From Corynebacterium sphenisci DSM 44792 (GTDB lineage Bacteria > Actinomycetota > Actinomycetes > Mycobacteriales > Mycobacteriaceae), in NCBI RefSeq assembly GCF_001941505.1, contig NZ_CP009248.1:1116001-1180000 (forward strand): a stretch of DNA of 64,000 bases. The letters run 5' to 3'. Numbering within the stretch: the stretch's first letter is position 1; the number at the start of each line of letters is the position of its first letter. The notes beneath the pieces were generated by a model. That model searched no databases and was not told where the DNA came from. It was given only the letters and a program-made list of their open reading frames with translations. Positions 8,488 to 17,219 of this stretch are shown here, piece by piece. The position numbers were made by a program, and so were the translations under genes.

Positions 8488-8532
8488 TTGCGCTCGCCGG
8501 GGGAATCTGTACTATAGGCCAGGCAAGCCTAA
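8488..8532 (+). promoter_or_regulatory. Promoter with DtxR-box-like operator
   Basis: TTGCGC followed by a 16-bp spacer and TACTAT (8510-8515) forms a promoter with a start near 8522. The 19-mer ATAGGCCAGGCAAGCCTAA (8514-8532) overlaps the -10 and the start site. Read on the minus strand it is TTAGGCTTGCCTGGCCTAT, which by eye matches about 14 of 19 positions of the known corynebacterial DtxR consensus (TTAGGTTAGSCTAACCTAA). That position would allow iron-dependent repression. It is a consensus comparison, not a scored match. Confidence 0.45.
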
Positions 8533-8671
8533 GTGAGGAAGTTGGTGCGGGCTGGCGCCGACTTCCACAGCCCCTGCGGGGTAAGGTCTTGCATCATGGG
8601 TGAGGCACGGGCGGCGGCGTCGCGGACTCCGGATTCAACTCCGGAACCGCAGACGCCGCCGCCCTCCGTTT
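8522..8671 (+). ncRNA. Candidate small RNA with two strong hairpins
   Basis: Downstream of the DtxR-like promoter, about 150 nt lack a credible ORF but are strongly structured. Hairpin 1 pairs 8537-8548 with 8555-8566 (12 bp with two G-U pairs). Hairpin 2 pairs 8609-8621 with 8652-8664 (13 bp), then GCGG/CCGC, then TCCGGA/TCCGGA around a TTCAAC loop. It is followed by CTCCGTTT, like an intrinsic terminator. The 42 nt between them are largely unpaired and contain CCCC. Codons in the one frame open toward xerC use A or T at about one third of third positions, unlike real genes here. The alternative is that this is only a long xerC leader. Confidence 0.35.
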
Positions 8672-8697
8672 CGCCCGGAGCATCCCGGGAGGCGCCG

Positions 8698-9600
8698 ATG
8701 GCCGAGGACCTCGCCCCCGGCGTGGAGGCGGTGCTCGGGGACTTCCTGGACCACATCCGGCTCTCCCGGGGCCTGGCCGAGCGCACCGCCGCCGGCTACC
8801 GCGCGGATCTGGTGCCGCTGCTGCGCGGCCTGGACCGGATCGGGGATCTCGACCTGCGCCGGATCCGGGCCCACCTGGCCCGCCGGCACGCCGCCGGCGC
8901 GGCCCGCTCCTCGATGGCCCGGGCGGCGACCTCGATCCGGCTCTTCGGCGCCTGGTGCGCCGAGAACGGCATCCTGCCCGCCGACCCGGCCGCCCGGCTC
9001 ACCGCGCCGGGGCCGCGCCATGAGCTGCCCGAGATCCTCAGCGCCGAGCAGGCGGCCACCGCGCTCGGCGCCCTCGCCACCGCCGCCGCGGAATCCGGGG
9101 AGCCGGGCCCGGCCCGGGATCTGGTGGTCGCCGAACTGCTCTACGCCACCGCGATCCGGGTCGGCGAGCTGTGCGGGCTGGATCTCGGCGACGTGGACCT
9201 GGACCGGCGCACCCTGGTGGTCACCGGCAAGGGCGACCGGCAGCGCACCGTGCCCTTCGGCCCGGCCGCCGCCGCGGCGGTGACCCGCTGGCTGGCCGGG
9301 CGCGGCCGGCTGGCCCGGCCGGACTCCCCGCCAGCGCTGCTGCTCGGCGATCGCGGCGGCCGCCTCGATCCCCGGCAGGCCCGCCGGATCGTGCACCGGG
9401 TCACCGCCGCCACCGGGGTGGACCTGTCCCCGCACGGGCTGCGCCATTCCGCGGCCACCCACCTGGTGGAGGGCGGGGCGGATCTGCGGGTGGTGCAGGA
9501 GCTGCTCGGCCACCGCAGCCTGGGCACCACGCAGATCTACACCCACGTCTCCGTGGACCGGCTCCGCGAGGCGCACCGCCGTGCGCATCCGCGCGCCTGA
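8698..9600 (+). CDS. xerC: Tyrosine recombinase XerC
   Basis: XerC acts with XerD at the chromosomal dif site to resolve dimers. The 300-residue product has an N-terminal SAM-like core-binding domain (F-L-D-H-I-R-L-S-R-G-L). The catalytic domain carries Arg in T-A-I-R-V-G-E-L-C-G-L, Lys in T-G-K-G-D-R-Q-R-T-V-P, H-G-L-R-H-S-A-A-T-H, G-H-R-S-L-G-T-T-Q-I and the Tyr nucleophile in Q-I-Y-T-H-V. The ATG at 8698 has GGGAGG 5 nt upstream and gives the usual family length. Upstream in-frame starts at 8533 and 8596 would add codons with atypical base use. TAAGGT 8 nt before 8596 is a possible leaderless promoter but is not preferred. Confidence 0.95.
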   Translation: MAEDLAPGVEAVLGDFLDHIRLSRGLAERTAAGYRADLVPLLRGLDRIGDLDLRRIRAHLARRHAAGAARSSMARAATSIRLFGAWCAENGILPADPAARLTAPGPRHELPEILSAEQAATALGALATAAAESGEPGPARDLVVAELLYATAIRVGELCGLDLGDVDLDRRTLVVTGKGDRQRTVPFGPAAAAAVTRWLAGRGRLARPDSPPALLLGDRGGRLDPRQARRIVHRVTAATGVDLSPHGLRHSAATHLVEGGADLRVVQELLGHRSLGTTQIYTHVSVDRLREAHRRAHPRA

Positions 9601-9617
9601 GCCCCGCCCGCCGGGGC
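9601..9617. terminator. Hairpin between convergent xerC and M23 gene
   Basis: GCCCCG-CCCGC-CGGGGC directly follows the xerC stop. GCCGGC-TCA-GCCGGC follows it and runs into the M23 3' end. Confidence 0.4.
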
Positions 9618-9621
9618 CGGC

Positions 9622-10140
9622 TCAGCCGGCGGGGGGTTTGAGCACGATCCGGCGCCGGCCCAGCAGATCCAGCGGGTTGAGGTAGCCGGCGCCCACCCGG
9701 GCGCCCCAGTGCAGCCCCGGCTCCGCCCCGGCGGCCAGGTGCCCGATCACCTGGCCCCGGGCCACCGGCTGGCCGGCGTGCACCACCGCCGCCACCGGCT
9801 GGTAGGTGGTGCGCAGGCGCGGCCCATGGCGCACCGAGACCACCGGGACGCCGCCGACGGGGCCGGCGAAATGCACCACCCCGGCCGCCGAGGCGCGCAC
9901 CGGGGCGCCCACCGGCGCGGCCAGATCCACCCCGCGGTGCCCGGCGGCCCAGGGGCGCGGCGGGGGATCGAAGGGGCGCAGCACCGCCCCGGGCACCGGC
10001 CGCAGATGCCGCGCCGGATCCGCGGGCGCCGCCGCCGGGGCGCGCGCGGCGGGCGGGGCGGCCGCGGCGGCGGGGGCGGCGAGCAGGGCCGCGGCGAGCA
10101 GCGCGGCGGGCAGCCGGCGGGATCGGGCGGTGGTGCGCAT
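9622..10140 (-). CDS. Secreted M23-like (LytM) peptidase domain protein, possibly inactive
   Basis: The 172-residue product has a Sec signal peptide ([10 protein letters not shown] then an Ala/Leu core) and a single M23 domain. The first zinc motif H-x-x-x-D is present as H-R-G-V-D-L-A-A-P. The usual H-x-H motif appears as L-H-W-G-A-R, so the second His is replaced by Gly on this alignment. The M. tuberculosis relative in the same position, as I recall it, also has L-H-W-G. M23 enzymes cut peptidoglycan cross-bridges; members with missing ligands act as activators of other hydrolases. The gene is convergent with xerC and divergent from rpsB. Confidence 0.85.
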   Translation of the reverse strand: MRTTARSRRLPAALLAAALLAAPAAAAAPPAARAPAAAPADPARHLRPVPGAVLRPFDPPPRPWAAGHRGVDLAAPVGAPVRASAAGVVHFAGPVGGVPVVSVRHGPRLRTTYQPVAAVVHAGQPVARGQVIGHLAAGAEPGLHWGARVGAGYLNPLDLLGRRRIVLKPPAG

Positions 10141-10318
10141 GCGCCCAGCACACCGCGACCCCGGGCCGGGCGCGGCCGGCCGGCCGCCGCGCGGGCGCCG
10201 GCCGTGGACGGCCCGGCGATGGTGGACATCCCGCGCCGGGGCGCCGCCCCGGCGCCGGGCGGCGCGCGGGGCGGGGGCGGAAATGGTGTTTGACCGGCGG
10301 GGCCGCTAATATTGCGCG
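10141..10318. promoter_or_regulatory. Divergent promoter region M23 gene / rpsB
   Basis: TAATAT at 10307-10312 is a strong -10 for rpsB, with the start expected near 10319. TTGACC at 10290-10295 is too close (11 bp) to be its canonical -35. No clear -10 for the M23 gene is visible on the other strand. Confidence 0.5.
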
Positions 10319-10550
10319 GGCGACGCACCGGGTCCGCCCCGGGCGTCGACATCGCGCACCCTCCATATCGCCGCCACATGGGCGAGGTGACCCGGCTTCA
10401 CCGGGTTCGCCCAGGTCGGGGAGGGGGCCAGGGTGCGGGGAGAACCCGCACGAGAACCCAACCGAAACCGAGAGAAAGCGAGGAAGGGGGAACGGCCGCG
10501 GCCGCCGGGGCACCCGGCGCCGGACGCGTCAGCCACCCCCTGAACACGAC
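10319..10550 (+). promoter_or_regulatory. rpsB mRNA leader (about 230 nt, structured)
   Basis: The predicted transcript starts with a hairpin: CGACGC (10321-10326) pairs with GCGTCG (10343-10348), and CCGGG/CCCGG stack inside with one bulged A. A second stem ACCCGG-CTTCA-CCGGGT lies near 10388-10405. No Shine-Dalgarno precedes the rpsB ATG. A leader this long is compatible with feedback control by ribosomal proteins, but no known motif was recognised. Confidence 0.4.
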
Positions 10551-11405
10551 ATGGCAGTTGTCTCCATGCGAGAGCTCCTCGACGCCGGCGTCCACTTCGG
10601 GCACCAGACGCGTCGGTGGAACCCGAAGATGAAGCGCTTCATCTTCACCGACCGCAACGGCATCTACATCATCGACCTGCAGCAGACGCTGACCTACATC
10701 GACGAGGCCTTCGAGTTCGTCAAGGAGACCGTCGCCCACGGCGGCAACATCCTCTTCGTCGGCACCAAGAAGCAGGCCCAGGAGACCGTCCAGGCCGAGG
10801 CGGAGCGCGTGGGCATGCCCTACGTCAACCACCGCTGGCTCGGCGGCATGCTGACCAACTTCCAGACCGTCGCCAAGCGCCTGAACCGGCTCAAGGAGCT
10901 GCAGGCCATGGACGCGGCGGAGAACGGCTACGAGGGCCGCACCAAGAAGGAAATCCTGATGCTCACCCGCGAGCGCACCAAGCTGGAGCGCACCCTGGGC
11001 GGCATCCGGGACATGTCCAAGGTGCCCTCGGCGCTGTGGATCGTCGACACCAACAAGGAGCACATCGCCGTCTCCGAGGCGAAGAAGCTGGACATCCCGG
11101 TGGTGGCCATCCTGGACACCAACTGCGACCCGGACGACGTCAACTACCCGATCCCGGGCAACGACGACGCGATCCGCTCCGCGACCGTGCTGACCAAGAT
11201 CATCTCCGCCGCCGTGGACGAGGGCCGCCGGGTGCGCGCCGAGCGCGACGCCGCCGCCGCCCGCGAGGCCGCCGGCGACGTCGCCCCGGAGCAGGCCGCC
11301 CCGGCCGCCGAGGCCCCCGCCGAGCAGGCCGCCGAGGCCCCGGCGCAGGCCGCGGCCCCCGCCGAGCAGGCCGCCCCGGCCACCGAGGCCCCGGCCGCCG
11401 AGTAG
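10551..11405 (+). CDS. rpsB: 30S ribosomal protein S2
   Basis: S2 is a late-assembling small-subunit protein that bridges head and body. The product begins [27 protein letters not shown], the canonical start. It contains [19 protein letters not shown] and [19 protein letters not shown]. Its 284 residues include a C-terminal tail of about 45 residues made of Ala/Pro/Glu repeats (P-A-E-Q-A-A type), typical of actinobacteria. tsf follows after 45 nt, the conserved rpsB-tsf pair. Confidence 0.98.
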   Translation: MAVVSMRELLDAGVHFGHQTRRWNPKMKRFIFTDRNGIYIIDLQQTLTYIDEAFEFVKETVAHGGNILFVGTKKQAQETVQAEAERVGMPYVNHRWLGGMLTNFQTVAKRLNRLKELQAMDAAENGYEGRTKKEILMLTRERTKLERTLGGIRDMSKVPSALWIVDTNKEHIAVSEAKKLDIPVVAILDTNCDPDDVNYPIPGNDDAIRSATVLTKIISAAVDEGRRVRAERDAAAAREAAGDVAPEQAAPAAEAPAEQAAEAPAQAAAPAEQAAPATEAPAAE

Positions 11406-11450
11406 CCCACCCGGCACCCCACGTACCACCGACACAAGGAGGATCGCCTG

Positions 11451-12278
11451 ATGGCGAATTTCACCGCCGCGGACGTCAAGAAGCTCCGTGAGACGACCGG
11501 CTCCGGCATGAAGGCGTGCAAGGACGCCCTCGTGGAGACCGACGGCGATTTCGACAAGGCCGTCGAAATCCTGCGCATCAAGGGCGCCAAGGACGTCGGC
11601 AAGCGCGCCGAGCGCACCGCCGCCGAGGGCCTGGTCGCCGTCTCCGGCGCCACCATGATCGAGGTCAACTCGGAGACCGACTTCGTCGCGAAGAACCAGG
11701 AGTTCATCGACTTCGCGAACACGGTCGCCGCCGCCGCCGCCGAGGCCAAGGCGAACACCCCCGAGGAGCTCGCCGCGGTCGACCTCGACGGGGTCACCGC
11801 CGCCGAGGCCACCCAGGAGCTCTCCGCCAAGATCGGCGAGAAGCTGCAGCTGCGCCGCGCGGTCACCCTGGAGGGCGAGAACATCGCCGTCTACCTGCAC
11901 CACCGCGCCGCGGACCTGCCCGCCGGCGTCGGCGTGCTGGTCGCCTACACCGGCGAGGGCGAGGAGGCCGCGCAGGCCGCGCACGGTGCCGCGATGCAGA
12001 TCGCCGCGCTGAAGGCCCAGTTCCTCTCCCGCGAGGACGTCCCCGCCGAGCGCGTCGAGTCCGAGCGCGCCGTGTTCGAGAAGATCTCCCGCGAGGAGGG
12101 CAAGCCCGAGGCCGCCCTGCCGAAGATCGTCGAGGGCCGGCTCAACGGCTTCTACAAGGACGTCGTGCTGCTGGAGCAGCCCTCCGTGGCCGACTCCAAG
12201 AAGACCGTCGGCAAGCTCATGGAGGAGGCCGGGGTCACCATCACCGGCTTCGCCCGCTACGAGGTCGGCCAGGCCTAG
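11451..12278 (+). CDS. tsf: Translation elongation factor Ts
   Basis: EF-Ts exchanges GDP for GTP on EF-Tu. The 275-residue product starts [20 protein letters not shown], with the UBA-like N-terminal domain. The Tu-contacting motif is present as K-D-V-G-K-R-A (usually T-D-V-G-K), followed by [10 protein letters not shown] and later V-L-L-E-Q-P. AAGGAGG with 8-nt spacing precedes the ATG, one of the best Shine-Dalgarno sequences in the window. It is cotranscribed with rpsB and closed by a 16-bp hairpin. Confidence 0.98.
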   Translation: MANFTAADVKKLRETTGSGMKACKDALVETDGDFDKAVEILRIKGAKDVGKRAERTAAEGLVAVSGATMIEVNSETDFVAKNQEFIDFANTVAAAAAEAKANTPEELAAVDLDGVTAAEATQELSAKIGEKLQLRRAVTLEGENIAVYLHHRAADLPAGVGVLVAYTGEGEEAAQAAHGAAMQIAALKAQFLSREDVPAERVESERAVFEKISREEGKPEAALPKIVEGRLNGFYKDVVLLEQPSVADSKKTVGKLMEEAGVTITGFARYEVGQA

Positions 12279-12307
12279 CCGCCCGCCCGGCGCCCGCAGG
12301 CGCCCCC

Positions 12308-12344
12308 GGACCCGCCCGCCCCGCACCCCGGGGCGGGCGGGTCC
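12308..12344 (+). terminator. Perfect 16-bp GC hairpin after tsf
   Basis: Bases 12308-12323 pair perfectly with 12329-12344 around a CACCC loop. The sequence after it is CCGCCGTTCCC, with no real U-tract. It separates rpsB-tsf from pyrH. Confidence 0.65.
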
Positions 12345-12449
12345 CGCCGTTCCCGGGGGTCGGTTCGGCCCGTCCCGGCGCGGTATGTTGGAGTCCGGCC
12401 CGGGCAGCCCCCGGGCGGCGAGCACCGCGACACCCCTAGGAGAGCCACC

Positions 12450-13181
12450 GTGGCCAGCGACGAGACCAAGCACCGGACCGGATTCAAGCGCGTCATGCTC
12501 AAGCTGGGGGGTGAGATGTTCGGCGGCGGCGGCGTCGGCGTGGACCCCAACGTGGTGGAGAACGTCGCCCGCCAGATCGCCGAGGTGGCCCGCTCCGGGG
12601 TGGAGGTGTGCGTGGTCATCGGCGGCGGCAACTTCTTCCGCGGCGCCCAGCTGCAGCAGCGCGGCATGGACCGGGCCCGCTCCGACTACATGGGCATGCT
12701 CGGCACCGTGATGAACTGCCTGGCGCTGCAGGACTTCCTGGAGCAGCAGGGCATCGACTCCCGGGTGCAGACCGCCATCCAGATGACCCAGGTCGCCGAG
12801 CCCTACCTGCCGCTGCGCGCCAAGCGGCACCTGGAGAAGGGCCGGGTGGTGATCTTCGGCGCCGGCATGGGCATGCCCTACTTCTCCACCGACACCACCG
12901 CCGCGCAGCGCGCCCTGGAGATCGGCTGCGAGGTGCTGCTGATGGCCAAGGCGGTCGACGGCATCTACGACAGCGACCCCCGGGACAACCCGGAGGCGGA
13001 GCTCTTCGACGAGATCAGCCACCGCGAGTGCATCGAGCGGGGCCTGCGGGTGGCCGATGCCACCGCTTTCAGCCTGTGCATGGACAACGAGATGCCGATC
13101 CTGGTGTTCAACCTGCTCACCGAGGGCAATATCGCCCGGGCGGTGGGCGGGGAGCCGATCGGCACCCTGGTGCGCTCCTAG
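12450..13181 (+). CDS. pyrH: UMP kinase
   Basis: PyrH phosphorylates UMP to UDP, the committed step to UTP and CTP. The product is 243 aa, with the amino-acid-kinase fold. [12 protein letters not shown] starts the nucleotide site, and [10 protein letters not shown] follows. [20 protein letters not shown] and [11 protein letters not shown] come next. The start is GTG with TAGGAGAG 5-6 nt upstream. The conserved order tsf-pyrH-frr-cdsA is kept. Confidence 0.98.
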   Translation: MASDETKHRTGFKRVMLKLGGEMFGGGGVGVDPNVVENVARQIAEVARSGVEVCVVIGGGNFFRGAQLQQRGMDRARSDYMGMLGTVMNCLALQDFLEQQGIDSRVQTAIQMTQVAEPYLPLRAKRHLEKGRVVIFGAGMGMPYFSTDTTAAQRALEIGCEVLLMAKAVDGIYDSDPRDNPEAELFDEISHRECIERGLRVADATAFSLCMDNEMPILVFNLLTEGNIARAVGGEPIGTLVRS

Positions 13182-13241
13182 GCCCCCGCGGCGCGCCCGG
13201 GCCGGGTGCGCCGCCGCCCCGGCCGGGGCCGCCGGGCCTGA

Positions 13242-13333
13242 TAGATTCGAGGGCGGCAGCCGGCGGCGGATCCCGTCGGCGGCTGCGCCGACCCCGCCCG
13301 GGGCCCCGGGCGCCGAGAGACGAAGAGGCGATG
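13242..13333 (+). promoter_or_regulatory. frr promoter and leader
   Basis: TAGATT (13242-13247) is a -10, with a start near 13254. GCAGCCG (13256-13262) can pair with CGGCTGC (13280-13286), giving another hairpin at the transcript 5' end. AAGAGG precedes the start codon. Confidence 0.4.
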
Positions 13334-13891
13334 ATGATCGACGAAACCCTGCTGGACGCCGAGGAGAAGATGGGCAACTCGGTGGAATTCTGCCGCGAGG
13401 AGCTCACCACGATCCGCACCGGGCGGGCCAACCCGGCGATGTTCAACGGCGTCATCGCCGAGTACTACGGGGTGCCCACCCCGATCACCCAGATGGCGAC
13501 CATCTCGGTGCCGGAGGCCCGGATGCTCATCATCAAGCCCTACGAGATGAACTTCATGGGCGAGATCGAGAACGCCATCCGCAACTCCGATCTGGGGGTC
13601 AACCCCACCAACGACGGCCAGGTGCTGCGGGTGACCGTGCCGCAGCTCACCGAGGAGCGCCGCCGGGACATGGCCAAGCTCGCCCGGGCCAAGGGCGAGG
13701 ACGCCAAGATCGCGATCCGCAACGTGCGCCGCAAGGGCATGGACTCGCTGAAGCGGATCCAGCGCGACGGCGACGCCGGCGAGGACGAGGTGCAGGCCGC
13801 CGAGAAGGAGCTCGACAACGTCACCCGCGAGTACGTGGACAAGGTCGACGAGCTGGTCTCCCGCAAGGAGCAGGAGCTGATGGAGGTCTAG
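13334..13891 (+). CDS. frr: Ribosome recycling factor
   Basis: RRF splits post-termination ribosomes together with EF-G. The 185-residue product has the expected length and the motifs [38 protein letters not shown] and [14 protein letters not shown]. Two ATGs are adjacent at 13331 and 13334; the second is chosen because AAGAGG then sits 5 nt away and the product begins M-I-D-E like its relatives. It has its own promoter. Confidence 0.97.
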   Translation: MIDETLLDAEEKMGNSVEFCREELTTIRTGRANPAMFNGVIAEYYGVPTPITQMATISVPEARMLIIKPYEMNFMGEIENAIRNSDLGVNPTNDGQVLRVTVPQLTEERRRDMAKLARAKGEDAKIAIRNVRRKGMDSLKRIQRDGDAGEDEVQAAEKELDNVTREYVDKVDELVSRKEQELMEV

Positions 13892-13933
13892 CCAGGCCGC
13901 CCCCACGCAACACCCACCCGAAAGGCCCGGCAC

Positions 13934-14821
13934 GTGCCCATCCCCGACAGAGAACGGCTGCGCGAGGAACTGCGCATCCCGAAACCGCGCAACGCCACCG
14001 GCCGCAACCTGCCCGCGGCGATCGGCACCGGCGCGGTACTCGGCGTGGTGGTGCTCGCCGCGATCATCGCCGGGCCGGCGGCCTGGTACCCGCTGCTGGC
14101 GGTGGTCTCCGCCCTGGCCACCTGGGAGGTGCTGCGCCGGCTGCGCGAATCCGACTGGCTTGTGCCGGCCGCCCCGCTGCTCCTCGGCGGCCAGGCGACC
14201 CTCTGGGCGACCATCCCCTTCGGGGTCCGCGGGCTCACCGCCGCGATGAGCCTGACCTGCATGGTCACCGTGGTGCAGCGGCTCTTCCACGAGGGCATGC
14301 GCACCCCGCCGCGCAATTGGCTGCGCGATTCCGCGGCCGCGGTCTTCGTCATCCTGTGGATCCCGGTGCCGCTGGCCTTCGCCGCGATGCTGTCCACCCT
14401 GGAGGCGCCCGGCGGCGGGGACCCGGGGCTGCAGATCCTCGCCTTCATGCTCGGCGTGATCGCCTCCGACATCGGCGGCTTCGCCTTCGGGGTGTTCTTC
14501 GGCAGGCACCCGATGGCCCCGGCGGTGAGCCCGAAGAAGTCCTGGGAGGGCTTCGCCGGGTCCCTGGTGCTGGGCATCGCGGTGTCCGTGGGCTCGGCGA
14601 TCCTGCTGCTGGACCGGCCCTGGTGGTTCGGCGTGGCCCTCGGCGTCGGCCTGGTCTTCGCCGCCACCCTCGGCGACCTGGTGGAGAGCCAGGTCAAGCG
14701 GGACCTGGGGATCAAGGACATGTCCCGGCTGCTGCCGGGCCACGGCGGCCTGATGGACCGCCTCGACGGGATGCTGCCGGCCGCCGCGATCACCTGGATC
14801 CTGCTGGTGCTGGCCAGCTGA
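13934..14821 (+). CDS. cdsA: Phosphatidate cytidylyltransferase
   Basis: CdsA makes CDP-diacylglycerol from phosphatidate and CTP, the precursor of cardiolipin and phosphatidylinositol. At 295 aa, after a basic N-terminus, it has about 8 membrane segments. The C-terminal signature is complete: [25 protein letters not shown] and [13 protein letters not shown]. The start is GTG at 13934, with GAAAGG upstream. It lies 42 nt after frr and is probably cotranscribed. Confidence 0.97.
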   Translation: MPIPDRERLREELRIPKPRNATGRNLPAAIGTGAVLGVVVLAAIIAGPAAWYPLLAVVSALATWEVLRRLRESDWLVPAAPLLLGGQATLWATIPFGVRGLTAAMSLTCMVTVVQRLFHEGMRTPPRNWLRDSAAAVFVILWIPVPLAFAAMLSTLEAPGGGDPGLQILAFMLGVIASDIGGFAFGVFFGRHPMAPAVSPKKSWEGFAGSLVLGIAVSVGSAILLLDRPWWFGVALGVGLVFAATLGDLVESQVKRDLGIKDMSRLLPGHGGLMDRLDGMLPAAAITWILLVLAS

Positions 14822-14837
14822 GGGAGGAAAAACGCCA

Positions 14838-14853
14838 CCGCGCGGGGGCGCGG
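14838..14853. terminator. Short hairpin between cdsA and LapA-like gene
   Basis: CCGCGC-GGGG-GCGCGG lies between the convergent 3' ends. It is short, so confidence is limited. Confidence 0.35.
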
Positions 14854-14876
14854 CGGCGAGTCGGGGGTCGGCGGGA

Positions 14877-15266
14877 TCAGCCCTTCTTGATCTGGCGGCG
14901 CAGCTGCAGCATCCGGATACCGCCCACGCAGGCCATGATCAGCGCGCCCAGGATCGCGGCGAGCAGCATGCCCACGCCCAGCGGGAAGTTCAGGTCCCAG
15001 GCGAACAGGTGCAGGGTGACCGATTCGCCGTTCTGCATGATGAACGCCAGCAGCACGATGAGCAGGATCGCGCCGATGATGAGCGCGGTCCAGGTGCCGC
15101 CGGCGGTGGTGGACTTGACCTTCTTCTTCTTCGCCGGCTGCGCCGGGGGCGCCTCCGGGGCGGCGGGGGCCGCCGGGGCGGCGGGCGCCTCGGCGCGGGT
15201 CTCCGGCAGGCCCGCGGCCGGGGCGGCGGGGTCGTGGACGGGATCGTTGGCGGGGGGAGTGGTCAT
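14877..15266 (-). CDS. LapA (DUF1049) domain membrane protein
   Basis: The product is 129 aa. A Pro/Ala-rich N-terminal half ending in K-K-K-K-V-K-S precedes two membrane segments. These contain [17 protein letters not shown] and [16 protein letters not shown], the LapA/DUF1049 pattern. In E. coli LapA helps assemble lipopolysaccharide control complexes; in actinobacteria, which lack LPS, the role is unknown. The start at 15266 is chosen because TTGAAT ends 6 nt upstream and the upstream extension is low-complexity. It is convergent with cdsA and divergent from rlmN. Confidence 0.85.
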   Translation of the reverse strand: MTTPPANDPVHDPAAPAAGLPETRAEAPAAPAAPAAPEAPPAQPAKKKKVKSTTAGGTWTALIIGAILLIVLLAFIMQNGESVTLHLFAWDLNFPLGVGMLLAAILGALIMACVGGIRMLQLRRQIKKG

Positions 15267-15411
15267 GATCCCATTCAACAGGATGGGCGCGGTGCACCGG
15301 AACCCCGCGGGCGGGGGAATCCGCCCGCCGCCCCCGCCGGGCGGGTGCGCCGGCGCGGGGCGGGCGCCCGGTTGGGCCGGCGCCGGGCGGGCATGGGATG
15401 CTGGGGGCACC

Positions 15412-16524
15412 ATGAGCAAGAGCCTCCCCCTCGTCTTCACCGCCCCCCGCCGCGGCATGCCCGCCACCCACCTCGCCGATCTCGACGCCGCCGGCCGGCA
15501 GGCCGCGGTCGCCGAGCTGGGCCTGCCCGCCTTCCGCGCCGACCAGATCGCCCGGCACTACTACGCCCGCCTGGAATCCGATCCGCTGACCATGACGGAT
15601 CTGCCCGCCGCCGCCCGCGGCCGGGTCAAGGAGGCGCTGTTCCCGGAGCTGCTCACCGCGGTGCGCCACGTCACCACCGACGACGGCGCCACCCGGAAGA
15701 CCCTGTGGCGCGCCGGCGACGGCACCCTGCTGGAGTCGGTGCTCATGCGCTACCCGGACCGGGCCACGCTGTGCATCTCCTCCCAGGCCGGCTGCGGCAT
15801 GGCCTGCCCCTTCTGCGCCACCGGCCAGGGCGGGCTGCAGCGCAACCTCTCCACCGCGGAAATCGTCGACCAGGTCCGCGACGCCGCCGCGGCGATGCGC
15901 GACGGGGCGCTGCCCGGGGGCCCGGGGCGACTGTCCAACATCGTCTTCATGGGCATGGGCGAACCCCTGGCGAACTACAAGCGGGTGGTCGCCGCGGTGC
16001 GCCGGATCACCTCCCCGGCGCCCGACGGGTTCGGCATCTCCCAGCGCAACGTGGTGGTCTCCACCGTCGGCCTGGCCCCGGCGATCCGGCGGCTGGCCGA
16101 TGAGGGGCTGTCGGTGACCCTGGCGGTGAGCCTGCACACCCCGGACGATGAGCTGCGCGACACCCTGGTGCCGATCAACAACCGCTTCCCCGTGGCGGAG
16201 GTGCTCGACGCCGCCGCCTACTACGCCGACCGCACCGGCCGGCGGGTGTCCATCGAGTACGCGCTGATCCGGGACAAGAACGACCAGGGCTGGCGGGCGG
16301 ATCTGCTCGGCCGGAGGCTGCACCGGGCCCTGGGCCCGCGGGTGCACGTCAACGTGATCCCGCTCAACCCCACCCCGGGCTCGGAATGGGACGCCGCCCC
16401 GCGGGAGCGCCAGGACGAGTTCGTGCGCCGGGTCAACGCCCAGGGGGTGCCGTGCACGGTGCGCGACACCCGCGGCGACGAGATCTCCGCGGCCTGCGGG
16501 CAGCTCGCCGCCGAGGGCGCCTGA
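15412..16524 (+). CDS. rlmN: 23S rRNA / tRNA adenine C2-methyltransferase RlmN
   Basis: RlmN is a radical-SAM enzyme that methylates A2503 of 23S rRNA and A37 of tRNAs. The 370-residue product carries the cluster motif C-G-M-A-C-P-F-C (Cys128, 132, 135). It also has [14 protein letters not shown], the V-V-S-T-V-G-L and [10 protein letters not shown] segments, and a late Cys in [14 protein letters not shown] that forms the methyl-carrying residue. ATG 15412 is the first start after a G-rich non-coding stretch. No Shine-Dalgarno is visible, and a clear TANNNT box is also missing. Confidence 0.96.
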   Translation: MSKSLPLVFTAPRRGMPATHLADLDAAGRQAAVAELGLPAFRADQIARHYYARLESDPLTMTDLPAAARGRVKEALFPELLTAVRHVTTDDGATRKTLWRAGDGTLLESVLMRYPDRATLCISSQAGCGMACPFCATGQGGLQRNLSTAEIVDQVRDAAAAMRDGALPGGPGRLSNIVFMGMGEPLANYKRVVAAVRRITSPAPDGFGISQRNVVVSTVGLAPAIRRLADEGLSVTLAVSLHTPDDELRDTLVPINNRFPVAEVLDAAAYYADRTGRRVSIEYALIRDKNDQGWRADLLGRRLHRALGPRVHVNVIPLNPTPGSEWDAAPRERQDEFVRRVNAQGVPCTVRDTRGDEISAACGQLAAEGA

Positions 16525-16566
16525 GGCCGGCGGCCCGCCGGGGCGGGGGAGGGGCCCGGAACGGCG

Positions 16567-16602
16567 GGACCCGCCCGGCACCGTGCGGTGCGGGGCGGGT
16601 CC
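16567..16602. terminator. Two-tier hairpin between convergent rlmN and DUF2631 gene
   Basis: GGACCCGCCC (16567-16576) pairs with GGGCGGGTCC (16593-16602), and inside it GCACC-GTGC-GGTGC forms a second stem. It is likely bidirectional. Confidence 0.55.
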
Positions 16603-16621
16603 GTGCCTGCGGGGCGGTCGC

Positions 16622-17059
16622 TCAGGCCTTGGGCTCGGCGGCGGTGATCGCCTCGGCCTCGTTGGCCGGGTGCGCGGCGATCCGGTTCCAGGCGCGGGCC
16701 TGGCGGTCGGTGAGCTCGGCGTAGACGCCGGTGCCGGCGGCCTGGTCGGCGCACCAGTTCGGCTCCACGTGGCCCTGCGGCTTGTTGCGGGCGGTGACCG
16801 TGTGCACCTGGTGGCCGCGCGGGGCGAAGGCGTGCAGCAGCAGGCCGATGATCAGCACCACGCCGATGGAGATCAGCCAGAGGTCCTCGACCCGGCCGTG
16901 GTGGTTGCCGATCAGCATGCCGAAGATGAAGAGCACCGACACCCAGCCGGCCTTCTGCATGGCCCCCTTGCCGAGGTCATGCCACCCCCACTTGGCCGAC
17001 GGCTCGTCCAGCGTGCTGACGCCGTTGTAGAACTCTTCCTTCTGATGGGTCTGGGCCAC
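16622..17059 (-). CDS. DUF2631 membrane protein
   Basis: The 145-residue product begins M-A-Q-T-H-Q-K-E-E-F-Y-N-G-V-S-T-L-D-E-P-S-A-K-W-G-W-H (conserved DUF2631 N-terminus). Two membrane segments at about 36-52 and 61-77 are separated by a short G-N-H-H-G-R loop, and a soluble tail follows. The family is confined to actinobacteria and its function is unknown. The start codon is GTG with AGGAGGAG nearby. In C. glutamicum the homologue lies between rlmN and dxr. Here dxr is absent and rip1 follows divergently across a palindrome-rich gap. Confidence 0.88.
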   Translation of the reverse strand: MAQTHQKEEFYNGVSTLDEPSAKWGWHDLGKGAMQKAGWVSVLFIFGMLIGNHHGRVEDLWLISIGVVLIIGLLLHAFAPRGHQVHTVTARNKPQGHVEPNWCADQAAGTGVYAELTDRQARAWNRIAAHPANEAEAITAAEPKA

Positions 17060-17219
17060 GGTCTCCTCCTGTTCGCCACGTACCTGTTAACAGGTATCTT
17101 GGCACACTCTCAGCAGATGTTGAGTATCGAGGCTCAGGATACCCCACCCGCGGGTGGGGGTGCCCGCCGCCCGGCCCGGCGCGGCGCATCCGGGCGCGGG
17201 CCCCCGCTACACTGGCGCG
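17060..17219. promoter_or_regulatory. Divergent control region DUF2631 gene / rip1 with two palindromes
   Basis: The region holds a perfect 16-bp palindrome TACCTGTTAACAGGTA (17081-17096), 22 nt from the DUF2631 start. It also has GTATC/GATAC arms near 17123-17141 and a perfect 18-bp palindrome CCCCACCCGCGGGTGGGG (17142-17159). TACACT at 17208-17213 is the leaderless -10 for rip1. The AT-rich core of the first palindrome overlaps where the DUF2631 promoter should be, as expected for a repressor operator. Confidence 0.55.

Noticed and set aside
8596..8697. Leaderless start of xerC at 8596 (TAAGGT 8 nt upstream)
   Set aside because: About one third of codons between 8596 and 8698 end in A or T, unlike the genes here. 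The 8698 ATG has GGGAGG and gives the family length.
10290..10295. TTGACC as -35 of rpsB
   Set aside because: Only 11 bp from the TAATAT -10, too short for a normal sigma-70-type promoter.
10398..13022. Long minus-strand ORF (874 aa) opposite rpsB, tsf and pyrH
   Set aside because: Composition is that of a GC-rich shadow frame (Gly/Leu/Val/His-rich) and it has no recognisable domain.
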